Below are positions 47,577 to 56,287 of a DNA stretch of 64,000 nt, one piece after another. The stretch is from Shewanella indica (GTDB lineage Bacteria; Pseudomonadota; Gammaproteobacteria; Enterobacterales; Shewanellaceae). Under the pieces are notes generated by a model. It did not search any database. It saw only the letters and a program-made list of their open reading frames with translations, and was not told the origin of the DNA. The position numbers and the translations under genes are program-made. Numbering within the stretch: position 1 is the stretch's first letter; the number at the start of each line of letters is the position of its first letter. The stretch is taken from NCBI RefSeq assembly GCF_002836975.1, contig NZ_NIJK01000047.1, positions 222,951-286,950 on the forward strand, written 5' to 3'.

Positions 47577-48791
47577 ATGCGGCCAATCATCAAATCCAAT
47601 AAGCTCGACAGTGTTTGTTACGATATTCGAGGACCGGTACATAAAGAAGCACGTCGGTTGGAAGATGAAGGGCATCGTATTCTTAAACTCAATATAGGTA
47701 ACCCGGCCCCCTTTGGCTTTGAAGCCCCGGAAGAGATAGTTCGTGACGTCATCCTCAACCTGCCATCGGCTCAAGGGTATTGTGAGTCCAAAGGTTTGTT
47801 TTCTGCCCGTAAGGCGATAGTGCAGCATTACCAGTCCCAGGGGATCTTCGGTGTCGATATTGAAGATATCTATATAGGTAATGGTGTTTCCGAACTGATA
47901 GTGATGGCCATGCAAGGGCTACTCAATACCGATGATGAGGTGTTGGTTCCCTCCCCTGACTATCCACTATGGACCGCGGCGGTTAACCTGGCCGGCGGCA
48001 AGGCGCGCCACTATCGCTGCGATGAAGCGGCCGACTGGTTTCCCGATCTTGAGGATATCAAGAGCAAGATTGGCCCAAGAACCCGCGGAATTGTGATTAT
48101 CAACCCCAACAATCCAACCGGTGCCGTATACAGTCGCGAGCTGTTGCTGGAGATTGTTGAGTTGTGCCGGCAACACTCCATCATACTGTTTGCCGATGAG
48201 ATTTATGACAAAATTCTTTACGATGGCGCTGTGCATATCCCGGCCTGCAGCTTGTCGGACGATATTCTCACAGTGACGTTTAATGGCCTTTCCAAAGCCT
48301 ATAGAGCCGCCGGTTTCCGGGTCGGTTGGATGATGCTGTCCGGCAATCTCAAGGCGGCGCGAAGTTATATTGAAGGGCTGGAGATGCTCTCCTCTATGCG
48401 CCTTTGTGCCAACGTGCCCAATCAGCACGCGATTCAAACCGCATTAGGTGGTTATCAAAGTATCAATGAGCTTACCGCCATAGATGGCCGCCTGACCCAA
48501 CAGCGGGATATCTGTTATGAGCTACTCAATCAAATTCCCGGCGTGAGCGTGGTGAAACCCAAGGGTGCCATGTATGCATTCCCTCGCCTCGACAGCAAGC
48601 GTTTCGGCCTCAGGGACGATGAGCGCCTGGTGCTGGATCTACTGAAAGATAAGAAAATTCTCTTGGTACAGGGCACTGCCTTTAACTGGTCAGAGCCGGA
48701 TCACTTACGAGTGGTGTTTCTCCCTCATAAGGAAGACTTACAGCGGGCCCTGCTCGCCTTCGGTGACTTCCTCGAGTACTACCGCCAATAA
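47577..48791 (+). CDS. alaA: Alanine aminotransferase AlaA
   Basis: PLP enzyme of 404 residues converting pyruvate and glutamate to alanine and 2-oxoglutarate. The N-terminus RPIIKSNKLDSVCYDIRGPVHKEARRLEDEGHRILKLNIGNPAPFGFEAPEEI is AlaA-specific. The PLP lysine lies in TFNGLSKAYRAAGFRVGWM, and NPNNPTGAVYSRE and FADEIYDKILYDG are the fold type I landmarks. GAGG precedes the ATG by 6 nt. It is followed by a terminator and yfbR, the same order as in enterobacteria. Confidence 0.96.
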   Translation: MRPIIKSNKLDSVCYDIRGPVHKEARRLEDEGHRILKLNIGNPAPFGFEAPEEIVRDVILNLPSAQGYCESKGLFSARKAIVQHYQSQGIFGVDIEDIYIGNGVSELIVMAMQGLLNTDDEVLVPSPDYPLWTAAVNLAGGKARHYRCDEAADWFPDLEDIKSKIGPRTRGIVIINPNNPTGAVYSRELLLEIVELCRQHSIILFADEIYDKILYDGAVHIPACSLSDDILTVTFNGLSKAYRAAGFRVGWMMLSGNLKAARSYIEGLEMLSSMRLCANVPNQHAIQTALGGYQSINELTAIDGRLTQQRDICYELLNQIPGVSVVKPKGAMYAFPRLDSKRFGLRDDERLVLDLLKDKKILLVQGTAFNWSEPDHLRVVFLPHKEDLQRALLAFGDFLEYYRQ

Positions 48792-48800
48792 CAAATGCCA

Positions 48801-48824
48801 GCCGCCCGTCGAGGCGGCTTTTTT
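48801..48824 (+). terminator. Terminator of alaA
   Basis: GCCGCC-CGTCGA-GGCGGC followed by six T, 10 nt after the alaA stop. Confidence 0.9.
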
Positions 48825-48899
48825 ATCGCCGCCCGGCACTGACAGCCTTTAACCACTGAGGTAAAGTAAGGGAAACGCGCAAAAACTTAGAGAAGTTGT

Positions 48900-49487
48900 A
48901 TGAGTCACCTTTTTGCCCACCTGGCCAGGATGAAGTTAATTCAGCGTTGGCCTTTAATGTATAACGTCCGCCCCGAGAATGTGCAGGAACACTCATTGCA
49001 GGTCGCCATGGTGGCCCATGCGCTGGCCATCATCAGTAACCGTAAATTCAATGGTCAGTATTCGCCCGATCGCGCCGCTACCCTGGCCATCTTTCACGAT
49101 GCCGGCGAAATTCTTACCGGCGATCTGCCCACTCCGGTCAAATACTTCAATGCCGAGATAGAAGCCGAATACAAGAAGATTGAAGCCATAGCCGAAGCCA
49201 GGCTGCTGGAGATGGTGCCCGAAGAGTTTCGTGACGACTACCGCTCGCTGTTTATCAGTGATAACGCCGAGCTCAGCCATCGCAAGTTGGTCAAGTCCGC
49301 CGATACTCTGTGCGCCTATCTTAAGTGTCTCGAAGAAAAGCGTGCAGGCAACAACGAGTTCAATAGTGCCCGCAAGCGACTCGAAACCATGCTGGATGCC
49401 AACCCCGACCCGGCAGTGGCGTATTTTCGCGAGCATTTTATTCCCAGTTTCACCCTGGATCTGGATGAGATCAATCAACTGCTCTAG
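48900..49487 (+). CDS. yfbR: 5'-deoxynucleotidase YfbR
   Basis: HD-domain nucleotidase of 195 residues acting on deoxyribonucleoside 5'-monophosphates. Signature: [32 protein letters not shown], the HD pair in [21 protein letters not shown], and [22 protein letters not shown]. It is followed after 11 nt by the dgt-like gene, so the two probably form a dNTP-catabolism pair (triphosphohydrolase plus monophosphatase). Confidence 0.95.
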   Translation: MSHLFAHLARMKLIQRWPLMYNVRPENVQEHSLQVAMVAHALAIISNRKFNGQYSPDRAATLAIFHDAGEILTGDLPTPVKYFNAEIEAEYKKIEAIAEARLLEMVPEEFRDDYRSLFISDNAELSHRKLVKSADTLCAYLKCLEEKRAGNNEFNSARKRLETMLDANPDPAVAYFREHFIPSFTLDLDEINQLL

Positions 49488-49498
49488 CAGGAGATATT

Positions 49499-50833
49499 AT
49501 GAGCCAAGCCCACTGGCAAGCCAGGCGCGAGCCCAATAACAGTCAGCGCCGCGACGATAATCGCAGTCCCTATCAGAGAGACAGAGCCAGAATTCTGCAC
49601 TCTGCCGCCTTTCGGCGCTTACAGGCCAAGACTCAGGTACTTGGGGTGGGCATGAACGACTTTTACCGCACCCGCCTGACCCACTCACTGGAAGTCTCGC
49701 AAATAGGCACGGGCATAGCCGCCCAGCTGAAGCAGCGCTATCCCGAAATGGCCTTTTTGCTCGATTCCATGAGTCTGCTCGAAGCCCTGTGTCTCGCCCA
49801 CGATATCGGCCACCCACCCTATGGCCATGGCGGTGAGGTGGCGCTCAACTACATGATGCGTGAGCACGGCGGCTTTGAAGGCAATGGCCAGACCTTCAGA
49901 ATTCTTACCCGGCTCGAACCCTATACCGAACACTTTGGCATGAACCTAACCCGGCGTACCCTGCTCGGTGTACTCAAATACCCAGCGCCGGTACGTACGC
50001 TGAGAGTCGATAGACCCCAGCCGGAACTGAGTCACTATCGTCAGTTAAGGCCGAGCCAATGGCCGCCGGTCAAAGGGGTTTTCGATGATGATGAAGCTAT
50101 CCTCGATTGGGTGCTTGAGCCGCTGGATAGTAAAGACAAGCAAGGCTTTCTCAACCACTATAGCCCGGGCGAAGGGCTGCACCATCGCACCCGCTATAAA
50201 TCATTCGACTGCACCATTATGGAGCTGGCCGATGATATCGCCTATGCGGTGCACGATCTCGAAGATGCCATAGTGATGGGAATTGTCACCTGCTCCAATT
50301 GGCATGAGGATATGCGTGCACCGCTGCAAGCCATTGAGGATGAATGGATCCAAAGCCAGCTCGGGAATATTGAGCTCAAGCTGTTTTCCCGCAAACATCA
50401 CTTGCGTAAGGATGCCATAGGAACCTTGGTAAATGCGCTGGTAACCGCCATCAGAATCGACCAAACTCCGGACTTTGCCGAACCCTTGCTGAGATTCAAT
50501 GCTAAGTTGGAGCCGGCCTTTGCCGAGCTATTGGAACTATTGAAGCAGTTTGTACTTAAACATGTGGTACGTAAGCCCGAGATCCAGATGCTGGAGTACA
50601 AGGGGCAACAGATAGTGATGGAGCTGTTTGAAGCCTTTGTCTCGGATCCCCTGAGGCTTTTGCCTCACAACACACAATCTCGTTGGCAGCAAGCCAACAA
50701 CAAGGGCGAAAACAGCCACAGAGTAATAGCAGACTATATCTCGGGAATGACAGATGAGTTTGCCGCCAGGTTACATCAGCAACTGTTCAGCCCCAAGAGT
50801 GGTGCCATCATAGACTTGAGCCAGAATTATTGA
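49499..50833 (+). CDS. dGTPase-like triphosphohydrolase (second paralogue)
   Basis: 444-residue HD-superfamily enzyme. The core [43 protein letters not shown], the HD pair in [24 protein letters not shown] and the later Asp in [18 protein letters not shown] are intact. It belongs to the Dgt-like class distinct from the E. coli type found at 7046-8503: shorter, and with [12 protein letters not shown] in place of IRRLQQKTQVFP. AGGAG precedes the ATG. Substrate may be several dNTPs; members of this class also appear in anti-phage nucleotide depletion, but the yfbR neighbour suggests housekeeping. Confidence 0.9.
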   Translation: MSQAHWQARREPNNSQRRDDNRSPYQRDRARILHSAAFRRLQAKTQVLGVGMNDFYRTRLTHSLEVSQIGTGIAAQLKQRYPEMAFLLDSMSLLEALCLAHDIGHPPYGHGGEVALNYMMREHGGFEGNGQTFRILTRLEPYTEHFGMNLTRRTLLGVLKYPAPVRTLRVDRPQPELSHYRQLRPSQWPPVKGVFDDDEAILDWVLEPLDSKDKQGFLNHYSPGEGLHHRTRYKSFDCTIMELADDIAYAVHDLEDAIVMGIVTCSNWHEDMRAPLQAIEDEWIQSQLGNIELKLFSRKHHLRKDAIGTLVNALVTAIRIDQTPDFAEPLLRFNAKLEPAFAELLELLKQFVLKHVVRKPEIQMLEYKGQQIVMELFEAFVSDPLRLLPHNTQSRWQQANNKGENSHRVIADYISGMTDEFAARLHQQLFSPKSGAIIDLSQNY

Positions 50834-51165
50834 CCACATCAAACCAATGCCGTTCAGTTAATAATGGGTCGAAAAAATTGATCTTCATTTCACATGAGGG
50901 GAATACGATTTACGCAGGCTTTGCCATATCGTTGCGAAGGGGCGAACTCATCAAGGCAGGCCGTATAATAGCTGTTATTTTTTGATGATTTATACCAAGG
51001 AGGACATGGCGGTAGTTTTACCATCATGAACCACTACATGATTGATCATGAGCAATCACTCTAGATGGCTGCATAGCCGCTTGATGTTAAAACGTGATTG
51101 AAAAAGAGGGTTACCTTTGTTGGGTAGCCATCTAGGGAAATATTCGGAAAGCTAGCTATAGAAAT
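50834..51165. other. Intergenic region left of the island
   Basis: 332 bp with no coding character. It contains a perfect 10-bp inverted repeat CTAGATGGCT (51061-51070) / AGCCATCTAG (51126-51135), 55 nt apart, which could fold as RNA or be the trace of a small element. I see no transposase remnant. Confidence 0.45.
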
Positions 51166-51201
51166 AAAAAAGAGGCCGCAAATTTGCTTGGCCTCTTTTT
51201 T
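51166..51201 (-). terminator. Terminator that originally followed the tRNA-Leu gene
   Basis: A6-GAGGCC and GGCCTC-T6 with a 12-nt loop that is itself palindromic (GCAAATTTGC). It lies 5 bp outside the left direct repeat, which is a copy of the tRNA-Leu 3' end. Before the island inserted, it would have sat immediately after the Gly-Cys-Leu tRNA operon. Confidence 0.8.
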
Positions 51202-51205
51202 AATA

Positions 51206-51267
51206 TGGTACCCGAGGACGGACTTGAACCGTCACGCTGTTACCAGCGAGGGATTTTAAACCCCTTG
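51206..51267 (-). repeat. attL: displaced 3' part of tRNA-Leu
   Basis: Copies the tRNA-Leu sequence from the CCA end through the variable arm to the anticodon stem; it differs from the right copy only at 51261 (c for t). Sequence identity ends abruptly at both sides. Confidence 0.92.
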
Positions 51268-51380
51268 AAAAAATGTTATATTTCAAATGCTTATTTAGAT
51301 ATTCCAAACATAACCCATAATTTCTTACTCTTTAACCTGTTGTTATTAAAGAATATTAAAAACCATCTTCGGAAAGATTT

Positions 51381-51423
51381 TTGCCGTTGACTGAACTTTT
51401 TAACCCATAAAAGTCAACGGCAA
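51381..51423. repeat. 12-bp inverted repeat inside the left island end
   Basis: TTGCCGTTGACT (51381-51392) and AGTCAACGGCAA (51412-51423) are perfect inverted copies 19 nt apart; AACGGC (51416-51421) can also pair with GCCGTT (51429-51434). It lies between attL and the kinase stop codon, so it could be a recombinase/excisionase arm site or the kinase terminator; the latter lacks a U-tract. Confidence 0.55.
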
Positions 51424-51442
51424 TCAACGCCGTTTAACACCG

Positions 51443-54265
51443 TTAGAGGTACGGAATAAACGCCTCTGCGGAACTGTAGATTTTGAGTGCTTCATCCTCG
51501 GATTTAACAATATCATCCCACTTCAGCGAGCCAGGGCAGAGATCCATTGCGTCAAACTCTCCATCGCTGGTGTACTTCTTAAACCGGTACAACTGATCCT
51601 TTGTAAGCCCATCACAGTTCAACGCACCAACATTACCGATTTCAGTTTTCAGATCAAAACTATCACCAGCGGACTGTAGACGCTCAAGCTTTACCAACAG
51701 CAAATCATAAGTACTGACATTACTAAGACCTGCAAGCTGGCTTATCAACCTATCTGCGACGTCCCATTCCCCCAAGGCCAAATGTGCCAACGTCATGATT
51801 TTAAGATAGCTCACCTGAGTTGCCGGATAGGCAGAACCTGACTTTTTATTCAACTCTTCGGTAAGCTGCCGCACTTTATCCATATCACCAAGTTTGATGT
51901 GATTATGGAGCTTGGAAAGCAGCGACAGAACATAAAAATTGCTGGTTTCACCGTAGTGCTTTTTATAAAACTCAATAGCGTCATCACATGCAGCTACCCC
52001 AGTCTGTATGTCCTGTTCATTCGGTGCGAATTGTTTGGCTGAGCTGCTACACAGAGAGTAGGAGAAGTAACCGGCATGCCCGATGTTGCCTTTAGCCTTA
52101 TAATGCTCTCTCAATAGTTGTAACTGCGCCAAATATAGACCTTGCTTGTCGAAGGCATTCGCGAACACCGAAAACTGCAAATAGTAATTCAGCGCGTTTT
52201 CACCGTAACTTGATAATTCCGGAGACACGGTTGCCATTACCTCATAGGCATCGGCGAACCTTCTCTCGTTGATTGCATTTGTCAGCTCGATGATGAAGTA
52301 GTTGGTCCGATACACAGCCGGTAGCGAATCGGGATCGACGCTCGTGTAAATTTCATCAATGATATCGCCGAGCTTAAATCGATTAACAGAAGCGGATTGC
52401 TTGGCCAAAATCGCCAGCACATAGACCGATGGGTGTTTGTTATCGTATAGCGAGTTTAACAGCCCAGTATTGCTGACGATGCGATTATTTAGGCTTTCAA
52501 CAGACTGTTTTCCTTGAAGATTTGACATGATATACCAATCGTGCAACACACTTGCCCAGCGTTTGGCCGACACTGACGCGATATCGCTTTCACTCTTGTC
52601 GAGCAGTGCCTCCATCTGTTGTAACTTATCCTGGTCAAGTACATCAGGTGCAGAGATGATTTTAACCTGCTGCAACAGCATGGCCTGATTTATATCATTC
52701 GGCTCCAGATGAGGTATCAATGATGCAAACAGCTGATGATACTGTTGGTTCGATAAAGGAGCCGTCCCAATCTCCCAATCCACTAACGCAAATAATCTGG
52801 CATCTCGGGCATCAGGCAGCGCCGAAGCCATTTCGATTAACCCTGTCAGCCGCTTATCTGTGTCCTTGTGATGATTGTCCAGAATATCCAACTCCAATGC
52901 GAATTTGGATGCAATCAAATGCTCAATGGCATACTCGGGCAGACCAGATGTAAGCTCAAGAAGCTTTTCATTCTCAACCCTGGCATTGGTGTAATCACCA
53001 ATTACTTTGTTAGCTTCCATCAAGGACTGCGTGAAACGAACGGCTTGCGCCTTAGGAAGCAGCTCAAGCTGAACCTGACTTGCTGACGCCACCAATGCAC
53101 GTTGTCGCTCGATTTCACTCACTACTTTCACGTCAACCTGAGCAAGCATAGCCTCAGCCAACTTCAAGTTACGGTCAGCCAGCTGCGCCTGTTGCATCGA
53201 CTCCAACTTAACCCCGTAGTAATGGTAGCCGGTAACAGAAGCGGCGATACCGAGCCCAATAGTCATGGCGACAGCAAACCGATGCCGTTTAAACCATAAA
53301 CCGGCATTGTAGGACCGGCTGGGATTGGCAAGAATTGGACGGCAATTAAGATAGTTGCACAGTTCTGTCTTGAGCTCTGCCACCGTTTGATACCTGTCTT
53401 CAACACGATCGGCAGACGCTTTGGCGGCAATCAAGCTGATTATCGCATCACCGGGCAGTAACACCTTAAGCACCTTGCCCAAACTATAGATATCGGATGC
53501 AACGGTAATTCTCTCGCCGGATTTTTGTTCGGGAGAAGCATAATCAAGTGACATCGCATTGAGATAAGACTGGCTGAGGCTACCCTGCCCACCCATCAGC
53601 TTCGAGATGCCAAAATCAATCACATGCACCCGCCCTTCAGCGTCGACCAAAAGATTGTCGGGCTTGATGTCTCGATGTAGCACCTGATTGGCATGAGAGT
53701 GCACAATGCCATCCAGTACTTGAATAAACACCCTGACTTTTTCAGATGCTGAATCCAGCTTATTGCAGTATTCGGTGATGGACTCACCATTGATGTAGGG
53801 CATCACCACATAGGCAATACCGCGACTATCCTGACCGGCATCGAGTATAGTCACCACATTGGGATGATTAAGAGAAGCCAAGGCCTGAGCTTCATAATTG
53901 AATAGCGAGCCAGCCTCTGACGACATTAGAGACAGGGACACCGCCTTAATGGCCACCACTTGAGAATAGGTACCATCCTGACGCTCGCCAAGATAAACAT
54001 ACCCCATACCACCTTGCGCTATCCGGCGGATGACTTGGTACTTACCGATTATATCCCCTTCACTGAGCACATCAGCCATTCCCTGTGAAGCCTGCTCAAG
54101 ACCATCCTTAAACAATTGAGTTACATTAACTTCGGGTATATCAAGCATAATACGCAGGCGCTGATACAAGTCGTTGTCATCTTGCTTCAGTGTTTGCAGG
54201 TAGCTCTCTTGTTCAGTAGAAGTAAGTTCCAGCAGGCGTGAATAATGTTCGTAAAGAGAAGACAT
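51443..54265 (-). CDS. Transmembrane Ser/Thr protein kinase with large extracytoplasmic domain
   Basis: 940 residues. A 70-residue leader precedes a Hanks-type kinase domain (about 74-310): glycine loop IAQGGMGYVYLG (82-93), Lys 107 in VAIKAV, Glu 125, catalytic HRDIKPDN (197-204), DFG (217-219) and activation-end SLDYASPEQ. All catalytic residues are intact. One membrane helix (about 328-350) leads to roughly 590 residues outside the membrane. This part is helical, repetitive and TPR-like, starting with a coiled coil (MQQAQLADRNLKLAEAMLAQVDVKVVSEIERQRALVAS). The gene lies 16 nt after the sigma-factor gene on the same strand. Kinases in this setting are thought to phosphorylate their partner sigma factor. 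Confidence 0.92.
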   Translation of the reverse strand: MSSLYEHYSRLLELTSTEQESYLQTLKQDDNDLYQRLRIMLDIPEVNVTQLFKDGLEQASQGMADVLSEGDIIGKYQVIRRIAQGGMGYVYLGERQDGTYSQVVAIKAVSLSLMSSEAGSLFNYEAQALASLNHPNVVTILDAGQDSRGIAYVVMPYINGESITEYCNKLDSASEKVRVFIQVLDGIVHSHANQVLHRDIKPDNLLVDAEGRVHVIDFGISKLMGGQGSLSQSYLNAMSLDYASPEQKSGERITVASDIYSLGKVLKVLLPGDAIISLIAAKASADRVEDRYQTVAELKTELCNYLNCRPILANPSRSYNAGLWFKRHRFAVAMTIGLGIAASVTGYHYYGVKLESMQQAQLADRNLKLAEAMLAQVDVKVVSEIERQRALVASASQVQLELLPKAQAVRFTQSLMEANKVIGDYTNARVENEKLLELTSGLPEYAIEHLIASKFALELDILDNHHKDTDKRLTGLIEMASALPDARDARLFALVDWEIGTAPLSNQQYHQLFASLIPHLEPNDINQAMLLQQVKIISAPDVLDQDKLQQMEALLDKSESDIASVSAKRWASVLHDWYIMSNLQGKQSVESLNNRIVSNTGLLNSLYDNKHPSVYVLAILAKQSASVNRFKLGDIIDEIYTSVDPDSLPAVYRTNYFIIELTNAINERRFADAYEVMATVSPELSSYGENALNYYLQFSVFANAFDKQGLYLAQLQLLREHYKAKGNIGHAGYFSYSLCSSSAKQFAPNEQDIQTGVAACDDAIEFYKKHYGETSNFYVLSLLSKLHNHIKLGDMDKVRQLTEELNKKSGSAYPATQVSYLKIMTLAHLALGEWDVADRLISQLAGLSNVSTYDLLLVKLERLQSAGDSFDLKTEIGNVGALNCDGLTKDQLYRFKKYTSDGEFDAMDLCPGSLKWDDIVKSEDEALKIYSSAEAFIPYL

Positions 54266-54281
54266 CCAGGTTCCATCCCGT

Positions 54282-54857
54282 TTAATCGTTAAGGTGTACA
54301 GATAAGCATTTCTTGATGAAAGAGAGATCCTTGTCGACCGAAGATTCCGAAATGCCCAACATGCTGGAAATCTCTTTCAATGAACTCAAACAAACATATT
54401 TATATATAAAAACAGACACTTGCCTTGGATAGTCAAGCGACAGTTTTTTTAGCGCGTGCTCAATTTCAAACAATTGTTGGAAAACAGAGGAGGTTTGTAG
54501 CTCACCGGCAGTTTCAACTTGCCGCTTTTTCGCCTGAGACTTGCGCAAATGATCAATCAGTATCGAGTAGATGACCTGTGAGAACAGCGTGAACAGCTCT
54601 CTACTGTTTTCAACTGTAACGTCTCTGCTTTGCGCTACTCGAATAAAGGCATCATGGACAAGTGACGTCGTGTTGCACGATATCCTTAGCCAGGTATTGT
54701 CATCAAACTCAGCCAAAGACTTGGTCCGGACCTCAGACGCGATACTTCGAAATTTCTGGTACGCGAAGCGATACAACTGGTCTTCAACTTGTTTGGGTTC
54801 CTGCTCCCAACGGATCACTATATCAGTCAACAGCTGCAAATCATCTGTGCTGTGCAT
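54282..54857 (-). CDS. ECF-type sigma factor partnered with the kinase
   Basis: 191 residues from ATG 54857 (TTG 54872 also possible; neither has a clear ribosome-binding site). Region 2 is seen in LYRFAYQKFRSIASEVR and TTSLVHDAFIRVAQ ... RELFTLFSQVIYSILIDHLRKSQAKKRQ, which matches the kinase-associated ECF group (TALVHEAYLRL / LVDHARRRxAxKR pattern). Region 4 is DYPRQVSVFIYKYVCLSSLKEISSMLGISESSVDKDLSFIKKCL with a helix-turn-helix. No anti-sigma gene is adjacent; the transmembrane kinase takes that position. The NTTS cluster (residues 62-65) at the start of the conserved helix is a possible phosphorylation site, by analogy with Vibrio EcfP/PknT. Confidence 0.88.
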   Translation of the reverse strand: MHSTDDLQLLTDIVIRWEQEPKQVEDQLYRFAYQKFRSIASEVRTKSLAEFDDNTWLRISCNTTSLVHDAFIRVAQSRDVTVENSRELFTLFSQVIYSILIDHLRKSQAKKRQVETAGELQTSSVFQQLFEIEHALKKLSLDYPRQVSVFIYKYVCLSSLKEISSMLGISESSVDKDLSFIKKCLSVHLND

Positions 54858-55275
54858 AGCCAATTGGTTCAAAATTTAGACATCCGTGACTGATTAACCT
54901 ACTAAAATGTAACAATAAACCCTGCTTTTAACAATCAGATTTAAATCAGAAAGTTGGTCGTTTAACAAGTTCCGTTCTGTAGGGTGATCTCATTCACAGT
55001 TATCTTGGCTCTGCTGTTCTGCTGTTCTGCTGTTCACCTATGAGGATGTATGGCCGGGTAATCATCCCGTAAATCAACCGCCGGTCTTACCTTACCCTCG
55101 CCCAGCCAGGCATCCATTCCCCTACCGTTAAAACCTTCCCCTTCCCCCTCAACCTAATCTGATCACCGTTGCTGTCAGCAGTTACGAATTTCTACTTAAA
55201 ATACGTATCTTTATAAAGTGACTAGGGCTTTTTATTGTGCACCGATAACAATACTCAATTAGCAAGGTGAGTGAT
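54858..55275. other. Divergent control region of the island
   Basis: About 420 bp between the sigma-factor gene and the OB-like gene. It contains three perfect 8-bp tandem units TGCTGTTC (55012-55035), a GC-rich pyrimidine stretch (55080-55150), and the bipartite motif at 55182-55211. On the minus strand TTACG (55072-55068) is a weak candidate -35 for the sigma gene itself. No gene is seen. Confidence 0.6.
55182..55211 (+). promoter_or_regulatory. Bipartite promoter-like motif, copy 1
   Basis: TTACG (55182-55186), 15 nt, TACGTATCTT (55202-55211), ending 64 nt before the ATG at 55276. The same two blocks with the same spacing occur at 57765-57794. The layout fits an ECF promoter (-35/-10). 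Confidence 0.6.
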
Positions 55276-56124
55276 ATGCAAGGAAAAATACTCAATATTA
55301 GCGGTGTATTCGCCCTGATCCGTGCAGAAAATCAGGACAAATTTGAGGTGCCACTCTCAGAGATAAAATCTGAGCTTTCGCCGCGTGTTGGTGATGATGT
55401 TGACTTTGATCTGGTGGAAGGAAAGGTAACGTCTGTTTATATACTCAGACAGTCCGCCTCTATTGACGAGCACCTTTCTGCCGCCAAAGATACCGCCAAT
55501 CACATTTATCAAAAAGTTAAAAGCAACATCAATGAAGAAAACCTGGATAGAGCCAAGGAACTCGCCGCAAAGGCAACAGGCAAAGCCAAAGAAAAGCTGC
55601 AAGCTATAGACCTGTCCAAAGCAAAAGAGACATTGACCTCGGTCGAAATGCCAACGTTAAGTTCTGTATCCGGACTCACGGTTCACAACAAATTTGCGCT
55701 CTTCAGCCTGACATGTCTGTTTATTTCAATGCTACTGCCAGCAGTTAACCTTGAATACTTGGGATTCGATACACCCGCCAGCTACTTCGATTTAGTCGAC
55801 AGCGTTACACTGCAAGTCATATTCATTCTGGCATCGGCTGTCAGTTTGGCAATTGGCGCCCCACGCTTTATCAGCAAAGCGTTGTGCGTTATCTGTCTGG
55901 TTACAGTTGTAGCGCCACTTTCTGACGTTTATGACTCAATTTCTGGACTTGTTGACGCAGGGCGAGAGTTCGGTATCAAAGAAAAAAGTATTTCCAAACA
56001 GTTAACTAAAGCTATAGAGATTGGTTTACCTATACTGGTCATCTCGATTCTGCTCTTCTTTGTCACTACCCTGTTGCCTCGCTACAAAACGTCGTCCTTG
56101 TTTTCTGTATCTTCAGATAACTAA
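55276..56124 (+). CDS. OB-fold-like N-terminus fused to membrane domain
   Basis: 282 residues. The first 55 (MQGKILNISGVFALIRAENQDKFEVPLSEIKSELSPRVGDDVDFDLVEGKVTSVYIL) resemble a cold-shock/OB-type barrel. A helical Lys/Glu/Ala-rich linker follows (about 60-135, AKELAAKATGKAKEKLQAID), then four hydrophobic helices (FALFSLTCLFISMLLPAV, LQVIFILASAVSLAIGA, ALCVICLVTVVAPL, LPILVISILLFFVTTLL). The role is unknown; the layout suggests a nucleic-acid or ligand-sensing module tethered to the membrane. ATG 55276 is chosen with AAGG 8 nt before it; GTG 55267 is an alternative. Preceded by promoter motif copy 1. Confidence 0.78.
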   Translation: MQGKILNISGVFALIRAENQDKFEVPLSEIKSELSPRVGDDVDFDLVEGKVTSVYILRQSASIDEHLSAAKDTANHIYQKVKSNINEENLDRAKELAAKATGKAKEKLQAIDLSKAKETLTSVEMPTLSSVSGLTVHNKFALFSLTCLFISMLLPAVNLEYLGFDTPASYFDLVDSVTLQVIFILASAVSLAIGAPRFISKALCVICLVTVVAPLSDVYDSISGLVDAGREFGIKEKSISKQLTKAIEIGLPILVISILLFFVTTLLPRYKTSSLFSVSSDN

Positions 56125-56202
56125 ACCCCAAACCTTAAAAATATAATTTAGAAATACAGCTACAAAAGCAGATTATTACATGTAATAACTGCGTTAACCG
56201 AA

Positions 56203-56252
56203 CGAATAACAAAAATATATGGCGATACGAATAACAAAAATATATGGCGATA
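56203..56252 (+). repeat. 25-bp tandem duplication
   Basis: Two perfect adjacent copies of a 25-bp unit (beginning CGAATAAC, ending GGCGATA), 36 nt before the lipoprotein start. It could duplicate an operator or be replication slippage. Confidence 0.85.
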
Positions 56253-56287
56253 AGAGTTTAACAAGCTAGAAAAGTAAGGATTTTAAA

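Noticed and set aside
51184..51390. Plus-strand frame across attL (68 codons)
   Set aside because: Begins in the terminator and reads through the tRNA fragment; a product of the tRNA copy, as is the equivalent frame at 63585-63779.
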